From Stenotrophomonas nematodicola (lineage in GTDB: Bacteria; Pseudomonadota; Gammaproteobacteria; Xanthomonadales; Xanthomonadaceae), in the NCBI RefSeq assembly GCF_009467805.1, contig NZ_WIAY01000002.1, positions 496,001 to 560,000 of the forward strand: DNA of 64,000 nucleotides. Reading direction: 5' to 3'. The notes beneath the pieces were generated by a model. It was not told the origin of the DNA. It did no database searches and saw nothing but the letters and a program-made list of their open reading frames with translations. Each line of letters opens with the position of its first letter. The first letter of the stretch is position 1. The translations under genes and the position numbers were made by a program. Positions 27,151 through 35,221 of this stretch are shown here, in pieces.

Positions 27151-28224
27151 ATGCCCGCACACCCCAAGCGCACCGCCGCAGCACGTACCTTGTCCGGCCT
27201 TCTGGCCTCCACCCTCTGCGTTGCCGCCCATGCCGCCCCCACGTGCGGCCCCGACGCGATGCGCGAGCATCCGCCCCAGGTCAATTTCCGCGTCGACAAC
27301 GATCTGTTCGGCGGCAAGGACCAGGACCAGGGCTATACCAACGGCGCCCAGCTGACCCTGGTCTCGCCGAACCTGGTCGACTACACCGACGACCCCTGCC
27401 TGCCGCGCATGGCGCGCTGGGTGAACCAGCACCTCGAATCGCTGCATCCCGGTGAGTTCGAGCAGCAGAACATGATCTTCAGCCTCGCCCAGGGCATCTT
27501 TACTCCGACCGATTTCACCCGGAAGGATCTGATCGAAGACGACCGTCCCTATGCCGGTGTGCTGATCGCCAGCTTCGGCTACAACGCCCGCCGCGGCGAC
27601 CGCCTGCAGACCACCCAGCTCTCGCTGGGCGTGGTCGGGCCGTGGGCGCAGGGCGAACAGGTGCAGAACGCGGTTCACGAGCTGCTCGGCGACGAGAAGT
27701 TCCAGGGCTGGGACAACCAGCTGCACAACGAACCGGTCTTCATGCTGACCCACGAGCGCATGCGCCGCTGGCCCGGTGATGCGGGCATGAACGCCGGCGG
27801 CTGGGGTTGGGATGCCATCAGCCACTACGGCGGCGCGGTGGGCAACCTCGCCACGCACCTCAACGGCGGTGCCGAAGTGCGCTTCGGCTGGAAGCTCCCC
27901 GACGACTTCGGCAGCACCCCGCTGCGCCCGGCCGGCGAGAACACCGCCCCCACCCGCGGCGGCAAGCCCGGCGGCTGGTCCTGGCACCTGTTCGGCACCA
28001 GCGATGTGGCCTGGGTGATCCGCGACATCACTCTGGACGGCAATACGTTCCGCAACAGCCACAGCGTGGACAAGCGCCACGTCGTGGGCCAGCTCGGCTA
28101 CGGTCTGGCGGTCATGCGCGGCCGCTGGAAATTCGCCCTCGCCCGCTATCACAGCACCCGCGAGTTCGACGGCCAGAAGGAAGCGCCGGTGTTTGGCAGC
28201 TTCACCATCAGCCGCTCGCTCTGA
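27151..28224 (+). CDS. LpxR-like outer-membrane lipid A 3'-O-deacylase (DUF2219)
   Basis: 357 residues. Signal peptide ending around CVAAHA, then NFRVDNDLFGGKDQDQGYTN, the conserved N-D-L-F...Y-T-N-G segment of LpxR, followed by EDDRPYAGVL and repeated amphipathic strands; a C-terminal ISRSL lies close to the usual aromatic end. LpxR removes the 3'-acyloxyacyl chain of lipid A at the cell surface with Ca2+. The start at 27151 gives a standard signal peptide; 27115 is an alternative. A bidirectional terminator follows. Confidence 0.82.
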   Translation: MPAHPKRTAAARTLSGLLASTLCVAAHAAPTCGPDAMREHPPQVNFRVDNDLFGGKDQDQGYTNGAQLTLVSPNLVDYTDDPCLPRMARWVNQHLESLHPGEFEQQNMIFSLAQGIFTPTDFTRKDLIEDDRPYAGVLIASFGYNARRGDRLQTTQLSLGVVGPWAQGEQVQNAVHELLGDEKFQGWDNQLHNEPVFMLTHERMRRWPGDAGMNAGGWGWDAISHYGGAVGNLATHLNGGAEVRFGWKLPDDFGSTPLRPAGENTAPTRGGKPGGWSWHLFGTSDVAWVIRDITLDGNTFRNSHSVDKRHVVGQLGYGLAVMRGRWKFALARYHSTREFDGQKEAPVFGSFTISRSL

Positions 28225-28243
28225 GGCACGCCGCACCAGCCGA

Positions 28244-28263
28244 TGCCGACCGCTGGCCGGCAC
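28244..28263. repeat. Degenerate REP palindrome
   Basis: TGCCGACCGCTGGCCGGCA is an imperfect copy of the GCCGGCC..GGCCGGC repeat. It sits directly before the T-rich terminator after the lpxR-like gene. Confidence 0.6.
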
Positions 28264-28297
28264 AAAAAAAAGACCGGCATCGGCCGGTCTTTTTTTG
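28264..28297. terminator. Bidirectional rho-independent terminator
   Basis: An A-tract, the stem AGACCGGC/GCCGGTCT (28271-28278 and 28283-28290) and a T-tract. It serves the convergent lpxR-like and dacC genes. Confidence 0.85.
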
Positions 28298-28333
28298 CCT
28301 GTCGCCGGCGTTCATGCCGCCGGCACACCGGGC

Positions 28334-28356
28334 AGCCGACCCACGGTCGGCTCTAC
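28334..28356 (-). repeat. SMAG/REP palindrome (AGCCGACC class, GTAG on minus strand)
   Basis: AGCCGACC, 3-nt loop, GGTCGGCT, then CTAC, which is GTAG on the minus strand. It lies just past the dacC stop. Confidence 0.75.
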
Positions 28357-28360
28357 CGCG

Positions 28361-29575
28361 TCATTCCGATTCCCACCACATCCAGAAGCTGTCCCACAGG
28401 CGCTTGAAGAAGCCGGCCTCTTCCACTGCCGCCACGGCGACCAGCGGGGCCTGCGCGACCACCTTGCCGTCCAGCATCACCTTCAGCGTGCCGATCTGCT
28501 GGCCCGCGGTGAACGGCGCCTCCAGCGTCTTGGGCACGTCAATGCTCGGCTTCAGGTCGTTGTAGCGGCCGCGCGGCACGCTCACCAGCAGCGGCTGCGC
28601 CACGCCCAGCTGCACGTTGTCGGCCTTGCCCTTCCACACCTTGTGCTCGGCCACGACCTTGCCGGGCTCGTACATGCGGTGCGTTTCGAAGAAGCGGAAG
28701 CCCCAGTTCAACAGCGCCAGGCTGTCGTCGGCGCGCTGCTTCTCCGAGCTGCCGCCCAGCACCACGGCGATCAGACGCTGGTCGCCACGCTGCGCCGAAC
28801 TCATCAGGCAGTAACCCGCTTCGGAGGTGTGGCCGGTCTTGATCCCGTCCACGCTCTGGTCGCGCCACAGCAGCAGGTTGCGGTTGGGCTGAGTGATGTT
28901 GCCGACGGTGAATTCCTTCACCTTGTTGTAGGCGTAGGTCTCCGGGTAGTCGCGCACCATCGCGCGGCCCAGCAGGGCCAGGTCGTAGGCGGTGCTGTGG
29001 TGGCCCGGCGCGCTCAGGCCGTGCGCGTTGACGAAGTGCGAGTCCTTCATCCCGATCTTGGCGGCGTAGCTGTTCATCAGCGATGCGAAGGCTTCTTCGC
29101 TGCCTGCCACGTGCTCGGCCAGCGCGATCGCGGCATCGTTGCCGGACTGGATCGCCATGCCCTTTTCCATGTCTTCCAGACGCGCGGTCTGGTTGACCGG
29201 GAAGCCGCTGTAGCTGCCGTCGGTGCCGGCGCCACCTTCGCGCCAGGCGCGCTCGGTCATCATCACCTGGTCGTCGGGACGGACCTTGCCGTTCTTGACC
29301 TCTGCGGCAATGACGTACGAGGTCATCACCTTGGTGATGCTGGCCGGGGCCAACTGCACGTTCGCGTTCTCACCGGCCAGCACCTGCCCGGTGGCGTAAT
29401 CCATCAGCACCCAGGCCTTGGAAACGCTCGGCACGGGAGCCGGCGGCGTGGCTACCGTCGCCGGGGCGGCCGCAGGTGCGGGCGTCGGCGCCGGGGTCGG
29501 CAGGGGAGTCTGGGCGGAAACCAGGCCCACGAACAGGGTCGTGGTCATGGCAACGGCGGCAAAGCGGAATTTCAT
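28361..29575 (-). CDS. dacC: D-alanyl-D-alanine carboxypeptidase (PBP5/6 type)
   Basis: 404 residues. Signal peptide, then a Pro/Ala linker, then the transpeptidase fold: active-site PASITK, SGN (IQSGNDAA) and KTG (GIKTGHT). The C-terminal beta domain and the amphipathic anchor (GFFKRLWDSFWMWW) are present, so it is a complete membrane-anchored DD-carboxypeptidase that trims pentapeptides. It ends the rodA-to-dacC cell-wall run, 106 nt after rlpA. Confidence 0.95.
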   Translation of the reverse strand: MKFRFAAVAMTTTLFVGLVSAQTPLPTPAPTPAPAAAPATVATPPAPVPSVSKAWVLMDYATGQVLAGENANVQLAPASITKVMTSYVIAAEVKNGKVRPDDQVMMTERAWREGGAGTDGSYSGFPVNQTARLEDMEKGMAIQSGNDAAIALAEHVAGSEEAFASLMNSYAAKIGMKDSHFVNAHGLSAPGHHSTAYDLALLGRAMVRDYPETYAYNKVKEFTVGNITQPNRNLLLWRDQSVDGIKTGHTSEAGYCLMSSAQRGDQRLIAVVLGGSSEKQRADDSLALLNWGFRFFETHRMYEPGKVVAEHKVWKGKADNVQLGVAQPLLVSVPRGRYNDLKPSIDVPKTLEAPFTAGQQIGTLKVMLDGKVVAQAPLVAVAAVEEAGFFKRLWDSFWMWWESE

Positions 29576-29681
29576 CGGACAGCAAGCTCCTGGAGGGCGC
29601 CAAGGGGAGAGGGAAGGAGAACGGCCATTGTAGGCCCACGGAGCGTTGGCACGCGGTGCAGACCGCATGCCGGCGTGAAGG

Positions 29682-31001
29682 TCAGTCCTTGACGATCTGC
29701 GGCGCCCCGAAGCCCAGACCGGCAATGCGGCCGGCAAGTTCCGAGGCACTGGCATGGTCGGGCGCCGGCACCCGCAGGCGCCACAGCGTGCGACCGCCGC
29801 TGACGATGTCGCTGAGGCTGGCCCCGGCGATGCCTGCCGAGGACAGCTGGCCCAGCGCGCGCGTGGCGTTGTCGCGGCTGGCGAAGCTGGCCACCTGCAA
29901 CAGCACGCTGCCCAGCACCTGCTGTGGCAGGCTGGCGCCGGCGGCCGGACGTGCCGGCGCGGCAGCCACCGGCATCGGTGCCCGGGGCGCGGCGGCGGGC
30001 AACGCGGCCACGCTCACCGGCGCACTGTCGGTCGGTGCAGCCTGGGTCGCCGCCGGCTTGCCGGTCGCCACGCGCACGCCGTTGTCGCGCATCCAGGCAT
30101 CGAAGTTGTCCGCGTTGCCCGGCTTGGCGCTGTCGGCGACGCGGTACCGGTAGGCCTCGGCCCCGGCCTTGGGGGGCGTGCGGGCGGTGGCCGCTGCCGC
30201 GGCCGGCAGCTTGCCGACCAGCGCGTCCATCTCGCTCGCCCTGGCCGCCGTGGCGGCCTCGCGGCGCTCACGCCGCGACGGCTTGTCGGCCGACGCCAGC
30301 AGCTTGTCCTGGCCCGGACTCAGCGCGCGCACCTCCACATTGCCGGTGCCGCGCTGGGTGATGCCCAGGCGCACGGCGGCGGCATAACTGAGGTCGATCA
30401 CCCGGCCGTCGTGGAACGGGCCACGGTCGTTGACCCGCACGATCACCGACTCGCCGTTGTCCAGGTTGGTGACCCGCGCGAAGCTCGGCAGCGGCAGCGT
30501 CTTGTGCGCGGCGGTGAACGCGTACATGTCGTACACCTCGCGGTTGGAGGTCAGGCGCCCGTGGAACTTGGCACCGTAGTACGACGCGGTCCCCTTCTCG
30601 GCATAGCCAGCGGTTCTGTCCATCACCTCGTACTGCTTGCCCAGCACCACGTACGGCGACTTGTTGCCCACCGGCGAGCGCGGCAGGTCGACCACCTCCG
30701 GCTCGGGAATGCAGGCCACATTGGGAATATAGGTAGGCGTGCTGTCATTGACGCCGGGCTTGTACAGGCCGCCGGCGCGGTAATCGCCGCGCGTGGACGG
30801 GTCCTCGGCGGCGGCCGCGTACGGCGAGCCGTCGGGGCAATGCGCCGGACGCCCGCCCTTGCCCTTGCCCTGCACCACCGTCCCGGCGGGCTTGCTGCCC
30901 CCGATGCCGGCGGCCGGTTTCTTCGGCGCACTGCTGCAGGCGGCCAGCGCCAGTATCAACATCCCCGGGATCAGCCATCTGAAGCGTGCGGTTGCGTTCA
31001 T
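29682..31001 (-). CDS. rlpA: RlpA septal-ring lytic transglycosylase lipoprotein
   Basis: 439 residues. Lipobox LAAC; double-psi beta-barrel (about 140-220) with GTASYYGAKFHGR, FARVTNLDNGES and VNDRGPFHDGRVIDLS; a long low-complexity linker; a C-terminal SPOR domain (about 365-437; LQVASFASRDNATRAL) for binding denuded glycan at the septum. Its start overlaps the mltB stop (ATGA). Confidence 0.95.
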   Translation of the reverse strand: MNATARFRWLIPGMLILALAACSSAPKKPAAGIGGSKPAGTVVQGKGKGGRPAHCPDGSPYAAAAEDPSTRGDYRAGGLYKPGVNDSTPTYIPNVACIPEPEVVDLPRSPVGNKSPYVVLGKQYEVMDRTAGYAEKGTASYYGAKFHGRLTSNREVYDMYAFTAAHKTLPLPSFARVTNLDNGESVIVRVNDRGPFHDGRVIDLSYAAAVRLGITQRGTGNVEVRALSPGQDKLLASADKPSRRERREAATAARASEMDALVGKLPAAAAATARTPPKAGAEAYRYRVADSAKPGNADNFDAWMRDNGVRVATGKPAATQAAPTDSAPVSVAALPAAAPRAPMPVAAAPARPAAGASLPQQVLGSVLLQVASFASRDNATRALGQLSSAGIAGASLSDIVSGGRTLWRLRVPAPDHASASELAGRIAGLGFGAPQIVKD

Positions 31002-32143
31002 GCCGGCGGCAGCTCCTGTCCGGCGATGGCCTGGGAAAGCTGGTACACGGCCATCGCATACATTTTCGAGAGGTTGTAACGGGTGATCGCGTAGTAGTTC
31101 TGGAAGCCCAGCCAGTACTGCTTGCCAGTGCTGGCTTCCAGCGTGATCGGCGTTGCGGTCAGGCCGGCGGCGACCGGCATGCCGGGCTGGTAGCCACGCT
31201 GGGCCAGATCGGACAGGGTCCAGGTGGGGGTCCAGTCGGTGGGATCGAACGGCTCGCGACCGGCCTGCAGGGTGGCCGGTACCGCGACCGGACCGCCGCG
31301 CACCCAGCCGCCCTTCCTGACGAAGTAATTGGCGATCGAGGAGAACACGTCGTCGTAGCTGGTGAACAGGTCGCGGCGGCCATCGCCGTTGCCGTCCACC
31401 GCGTAGTCCAGGTAGCTGGACGGCATGAACTGGCCCATGCCCATCGCGCCGGCGTAGCTGCCCTTGATCGAGAGAATGTCCAGCTTTTCATCGCGGGTCA
31501 GCGCGAACAGACGCGCCAGCTCATCGCGGAAGAACAGCTCGCGGCGCACCTCGCGCTCCAGCTTGGCCGGGTCGCCGCTGCGCGGATACTTGAAGGCCAG
31601 CGTGTACAGCGCGTCGAGCACGCGGTAGCTGCCGGTGTTGCGGCCATAGCTGGTTTCCACGCCGATGATCGCCACGATCACCTCGGCCGGCACGCCGGTG
31701 CGTTCCTGCACCCGCATCAGTTCGCCGCGGTGTTCGGCAAGGAAGGCCCGGCCGCCGTCGATACGCGCCTGGCTGATGAACATCGGCCGGTACTCGTTCC
31801 ACGGCTTGACCCGTTCGGCCGGGCGCGACATCGCGGCGATGATCGGATCGCGGATCTGCGCCTGCGCCAGGGTGGCCTCGATGTGCGCGGCAGGAATGCC
31901 GTAGCGCGCGGCGGTATCACGGACGAAACGGGCGCGTGCGACCTCGAACGGCACCGGGGTCAGGTCGACCGGTGGCGCCGTGGCAGCCGCCGCTTCCGGC
32001 GCGGCTTCGGCCGGTCCCTTGTGCCCGTGGGCGGGCTTGTTCGGGGCATCCGAGGCCTGCGGCGACGGAGCGGGAGAAGGCGGCTGGGTCGCGCAGGCGA
32101 CCAAACCGAGCGTGAGCATGCAGGCCAGAGTGCGTCGAATCAT
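30998..32143 (-). CDS. mltB: Membrane-bound lytic murein transglycosylase B
   Basis: 381 residues. Lipobox LVAC, then a Pro/Ala linker and the MltB catalytic domain: the catalytic Glu is in GVETSYGRNTGSYRV, with FMPSSYLDYAVDGNGDGRRD and QYWLGFQNYYAITRYN after it. It cleaves glycan strands at the outer-membrane inner face. In this genome it is separated from rodA by a T6SS-like cassette. Confidence 0.95.
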   Translation of the reverse strand: MIRRTLACMLTLGLVACATQPPSPAPSPQASDAPNKPAHGHKGPAEAAPEAAAATAPPVDLTPVPFEVARARFVRDTAARYGIPAAHIEATLAQAQIRDPIIAAMSRPAERVKPWNEYRPMFISQARIDGGRAFLAEHRGELMRVQERTGVPAEVIVAIIGVETSYGRNTGSYRVLDALYTLAFKYPRSGDPAKLEREVRRELFFRDELARLFALTRDEKLDILSIKGSYAGAMGMGQFMPSSYLDYAVDGNGDGRRDLFTSYDDVFSSIANYFVRKGGWVRGGPVAVPATLQAGREPFDPTDWTPTWTLSDLAQRGYQPGMPVAAGLTATPITLEASTGKQYWLGFQNYYAITRYNLSKMYAMAVYQLSQAIAGQELPPA

Positions 32144-32152
32144 CGAGGCAGG

Positions 32153-33028
32153 TTAGCAGGTCATGGATGAATTAAAACCCCTAACACCATGAATCACAAC
32201 GAATTGCGGCGTCAACTGGATTGCCGGTTCGAGGGTGCCCCATTCATCTGGACCGATGGCGGCCGTAAGGTCTTGCCGGTTGCGTCCCCATCCCCGCAGA
32301 CGCAACCGGCCAAACCGACCAGGTCGGCACCGGCGCGGCGCGCATCTCCCCAGCGCGCGCCTCGCCCCATGTGCCCATGAGGTCAACTGCTCCCCGCCAA
32401 ACTCCCCTGCGCATCGCTTGGCTCGACGCGTCGTTGCTGGCGGGCCGCCATTGTGCAGGCCGATTGCGACAAGTCCATTGATCAGGATCAAGTAGCATCG
32501 TATCTGTGCGCCACTTCTCACTTTTTGTGGGATTCGTTGACGATGCGTCCACTGGCGTCCCTCGCCATGCGCTGGCCGGTCGCCCGGCATCGCCTGCGCC
32601 ACGGGTGTCGTCGGCCCGACCAATGCCCAGGTACGCCCGAAAACCGGTGACCTGTCGACAGGCGTGGAACCGCAGGAGAGCGGCCCGGCCAGCGGTGCGG
32701 CCGCCAGCAATGCCAGCAGATCGGCGGCGGTGGCGTTGGGGCTGCCGGTTTCGTTGAACCACACTGCGGTGATCGCCTGGTCGCGCAGGCCGCGCGCCCA
32801 GGCAACATCGGCTTTCACCCAGCGCACCAGCACGGGCAGGTGGGTGATGCGCAGCGCCGAGACCGCGTACCGGTAGCTGGTGCCCACTTCGAGCTGCAGG
32901 TCGGCATCGCTGCGCCCGGCGGTCTCTGCAGGGAAATCGCGCCGGGTTTCTGCCGCCAGCGGCGCCGCGAAGCCGCCCGCGTCGGGCAGGCACAACGCCG
33001 CGCACTGCTCAGCGCTCAGCTGCAGCAT
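32153..33028 (-). pseudogene. Probable detached C-terminal part of the DUF4123 protein plus non-coding tail
   Basis: An open frame of 291 codons overlapping the DUF4123 reading frame by 20 nt. The first ~115 residues (LQLSAEQCAALC, DLQLEVGTSYRYA, PVLVRWVKADVAWARGL) have normal high-GC codon use and resemble the C-terminal region of T6SS DUF4123 adaptors, so they look like the continuation of the upstream frame after a frameshift. From about 32690 down to 32153 codon use is unlike the neighbours and no known motif appears, so I treat it as decayed sequence. Alternatively it is a separate, translationally coupled effector gene. Confidence 0.4.
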
Positions 33029-33416
33029 CGACGGCTTCCTGTGTTCGCTCCAGGTCGGCGCGGCTGACGCGCCAGAACTGGCCCTGCACGGTCACCTGCC
33101 ATTCCTGTACCGGACCAAGCAGGGTCAGCCGCTGCAGCGTGGTCAGGACATCGCAGTAGCGCAACCACGCGCGGGGATCATAGAAGCGCATCAGGGCCAG
33201 GCTGCCATCGGGCAGCGCGATATCCAGCTGCGCCTGCAGATGCTGGAACAGCACCCCGAACGGAACGCTCGCGGTCAGCGTGGTGACGCCGGCCGCACTC
33301 TGTCCCAGGCTGTTCATCCAGTGGTGGACAGGACGTTGGATACTCCCTGCCGGCAACACGATCAGCCACGGCGCGGCCGCACTATCCACCAGCGCGAACG
33401 CTGCCGGGCTGCTCAT
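33009..33416 (-). CDS. DUF4123-domain T6SS adaptor (N-terminal part)
   Basis: 135 residues: PWLIVLPAGS, then LFQHLQAQLDIALPDGSLAL, then MRFYDPRAWLRYCDVLTTLQ and LLGPVQEW, the characteristic R-F-Y-D-P-R..L...FGPV core of DUF4123 chaperone/adaptors that load effectors on VgrG or PAAR tips. Its ATG overlaps the PAAR stop (ATGA). It ends early for the family; the missing C-terminal half seems to continue in another frame from 33028. No VgrG or other T6SS structural gene is in the window. Confidence 0.7.
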   Translation of the reverse strand: MSSPAAFALVDSAAAPWLIVLPAGSIQRPVHHWMNSLGQSAAGVTTLTASVPFGVLFQHLQAQLDIALPDGSLALMRFYDPRAWLRYCDVLTTLQRLTLLGPVQEWQVTVQGQFWRVSRADLERTQEAVDAAAER

Positions 33417-33811
33417 GCGCGCGCCAGCAATGGCGAACCGTTGAAGGCGGCCGCCAACAGGCACGGCAGACAGACCGCAGGCTTGTCGAACGGGGCTGCC
33501 ACTGGCGGTACCGCTGGCGCAGCCGACCTGGACTCGCCCAGGTCGTCCTCCACATACACCAGCGTTTGCCGGGTGGACAGGAGCTGGCATCCGCACGCGA
33601 TGCGGTGACCGTGCAGCGCCACTGGCTGCCCGTCAATGAGGAGGGTCGGATCGCCTTGAACGATCGGGAAAATCCCATCGTGCAGCGGGCAGGTGGCGCG
33701 GTCGCCCACACGTGCGACGGCCAGGCCCTCGATGTCGGTGAACGGGGAACCGGTAATCACCCGTCCGCTGCTGCTGGTCAGGTCACCCATCACCATCCAT
33801 TGCCTGCGCAT
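33413..33811 (-). CDS. PAAR-domain protein (T6SS spike tip)
   Basis: 132 residues. The PAAR core (GDLTSSSGRVITGSPFTDIE, GLAVARVGDRATCPLHDG, LIDGQPVALHGHRIACGCQL) has the Cys/His residues that bind zinc at the spike tip. A Cys-containing tail follows (KPAVCLPCLLAA), too short for a toxin domain. The start at 33811 is chosen because AGGA lies 5 nt upstream; a frame-extending ATG at 33817 lacks a site. It would cap a VgrG trimer encoded elsewhere. Confidence 0.85.
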   Translation of the reverse strand: MRRQWMVMGDLTSSSGRVITGSPFTDIEGLAVARVGDRATCPLHDGIFPIVQGDPTLLIDGQPVALHGHRIACGCQLLSTRQTLVYVEDDLGESRSAAPAVPPVAAPFDKPAVCLPCLLAAAFNGSPLLARA

Positions 33812-33817
33812 CGCCAT

Positions 33818-34108
33818 CCTGGAGGACTTCGTGGTGGCGGAGCCTGCGACAGCCGTTCACCGCGCAGCAACCCGCCACAGGCGTCAGCGCCGGAAAGATT
33901 GATACGAGCCGTGGCAACCCGCTGCGTGTGTCCCGGCAACGGCTCATTGCAGGACAGGGCTCTCCAGCCGGATCAGGGCAACAGGGCGTTCGCCAGGCGG
34001 ACGCGAAAGGTGAAAAACGTCACCACCGTCATTCGTCGTGAAACGTGCACATGACGACCCCCCTGGCCGTGGCGGGCACAGGAAGCGATGGCGCGGACGC
34101 CGTCACGC
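33818..34108. other. Gene-free gap between rodA and the PAAR gene
   Basis: About 290 nt. No open frame with family resemblance. It presumably carries the promoter for the PAAR cassette, but no clear -35/-10 pair or repeat marking an insertion boundary was seen. Confidence 0.35.
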
Positions 34109-35221
34109 TCAGCCGTAGCCGCCGTGCACCGGGTTGTAGGTGCGCGCGGCCATCACCAGACCAAAGCCGGCCAGCAGCGATACCGCCGAGGTGCCGCCGT
34201 AGCTGATCAGCGGCATCGGTACGCCGACCACGGGCAGCAGGCCGGAGATCATCCCGCCGTTGACCAGCACGTAGACAAAGAACGCCAGGCCGGTGGCACC
34301 GGCCAGCAGCCGCGAATAGGAGTCGCGTGACTGGCTGGCGATCCACAGGCAGCGCCCGATCACCACCAGGTAGAGCGCCAGCACGACGGCCACGCCGATC
34401 CAGCCGAATTCTTCGCTGAGCACGGAGAAGGCGAAGTCGGTCGTCTGCTCGGGAATGAAGTTCAGGTGCGACTGCGACCCCTGCCCCCAGCCTTTGCCAT
34501 CGAAGCCCCCCGAGCCGATCGCGATCTTGGACTGGATGATGTTCCAGCCCGCGCCGAGCGCGTCCATCTCCGGGTCCAGGAACATCATGATGCGGTCCTT
34601 CTGATACGGCCGCAGCAGCCAGATCCAGGCCACCGGCGCGGCAGCGGCAACGCCGCCGACGGCTACGCCCACCCACCACCACGGCAGCCCGGCCAGCAGC
34701 AGCACGAACGCGCCGCTGGCGGCGATCAGCACGCCGGTACCGAAGTCCGGCTGCAGCATCACCAGCCCGGTGGGCACGCCGATGATGACCGCGCTGACCA
34801 TCACCGTGGAGAAACGCGGCGGCAGCGGCATCTTGTGCAGGTACCAGGCCACCATCATCGGCAGGCTGACCTTGAGCAGTTCGGCCGGCTGCAGGTAGAA
34901 CAGTTTCAGGTCGAGCCACTGGCGACCGTACTTGCCGGTGCCGAGCACGAACACCGCCAGCAGCGGGATCATCGACACGGCATAGATCAGCGGCGTGGCC
35001 GAGCGGATGCGCAGGATCGGCACCCGCGAGATCGCCCACATCGCCGCCAGACCCACCACGAAGCGCGCGCCCTGCGCGAACACCAGCCCATCGCCGCCGG
35101 CACTCTTGAGCACCGCCAGGCCGATCAGCATCAGCGCGCCCAAGGCCAGGCACAGCACCCAGTCCAGGGTGCTGACAAAGCGCACCGCCATGTCGGTGGC
35201 CCAGCGCAGGAACACGTTCAT
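34109..35221 (-). CDS. rodA: Rod-shape SEDS peptidoglycan polymerase RodA
   Basis: 370 residues with about 10 membrane segments. SEDS signatures: YGRQWLDLKLFYLQPAELLK, LQPDFGTGVL (with the catalytic-site Asp) and PEQTTDFAFSVLSEEFG, ending with VPMPLISYGGTS. It polymerises glycan strands in the elongasome with PBP2. Its start overlaps the mrdA stop (ATGA). Confidence 0.97.
   Translation of the reverse strand: MNVFLRWATDMAVRFVSTLDWVLCLALGALMLIGLAVLKSAGGDGLVFAQGARFVVGLAAMWAISRVPILRIRSATPLIYAVSMIPLLAVFVLGTGKYGRQWLDLKLFYLQPAELLKVSLPMMVAWYLHKMPLPPRFSTVMVSAVIIGVPTGLVMLQPDFGTGVLIAASGAFVLLLAGLPWWWVGVAVGGVAAAAPVAWIWLLRPYQKDRIMMFLDPEMDALGAGWNIIQSKIAIGSGGFDGKGWGQGSQSHLNFIPEQTTDFAFSVLSEEFGWIGVAVVLALYLVVIGRCLWIASQSRDSYSRLLAGATGLAFFVYVLVNGGMISGLLPVVGVPMPLISYGGTSAVSLLAGFGLVMAARTYNPVHGGYG

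Noticed and set aside
32188..32380. 63-codon plus-strand frame near the PAAR cassette
   Set aside because: Starts well but lapses into low-complexity Pro/Ala/Arg; no ribosome site or homology seen.
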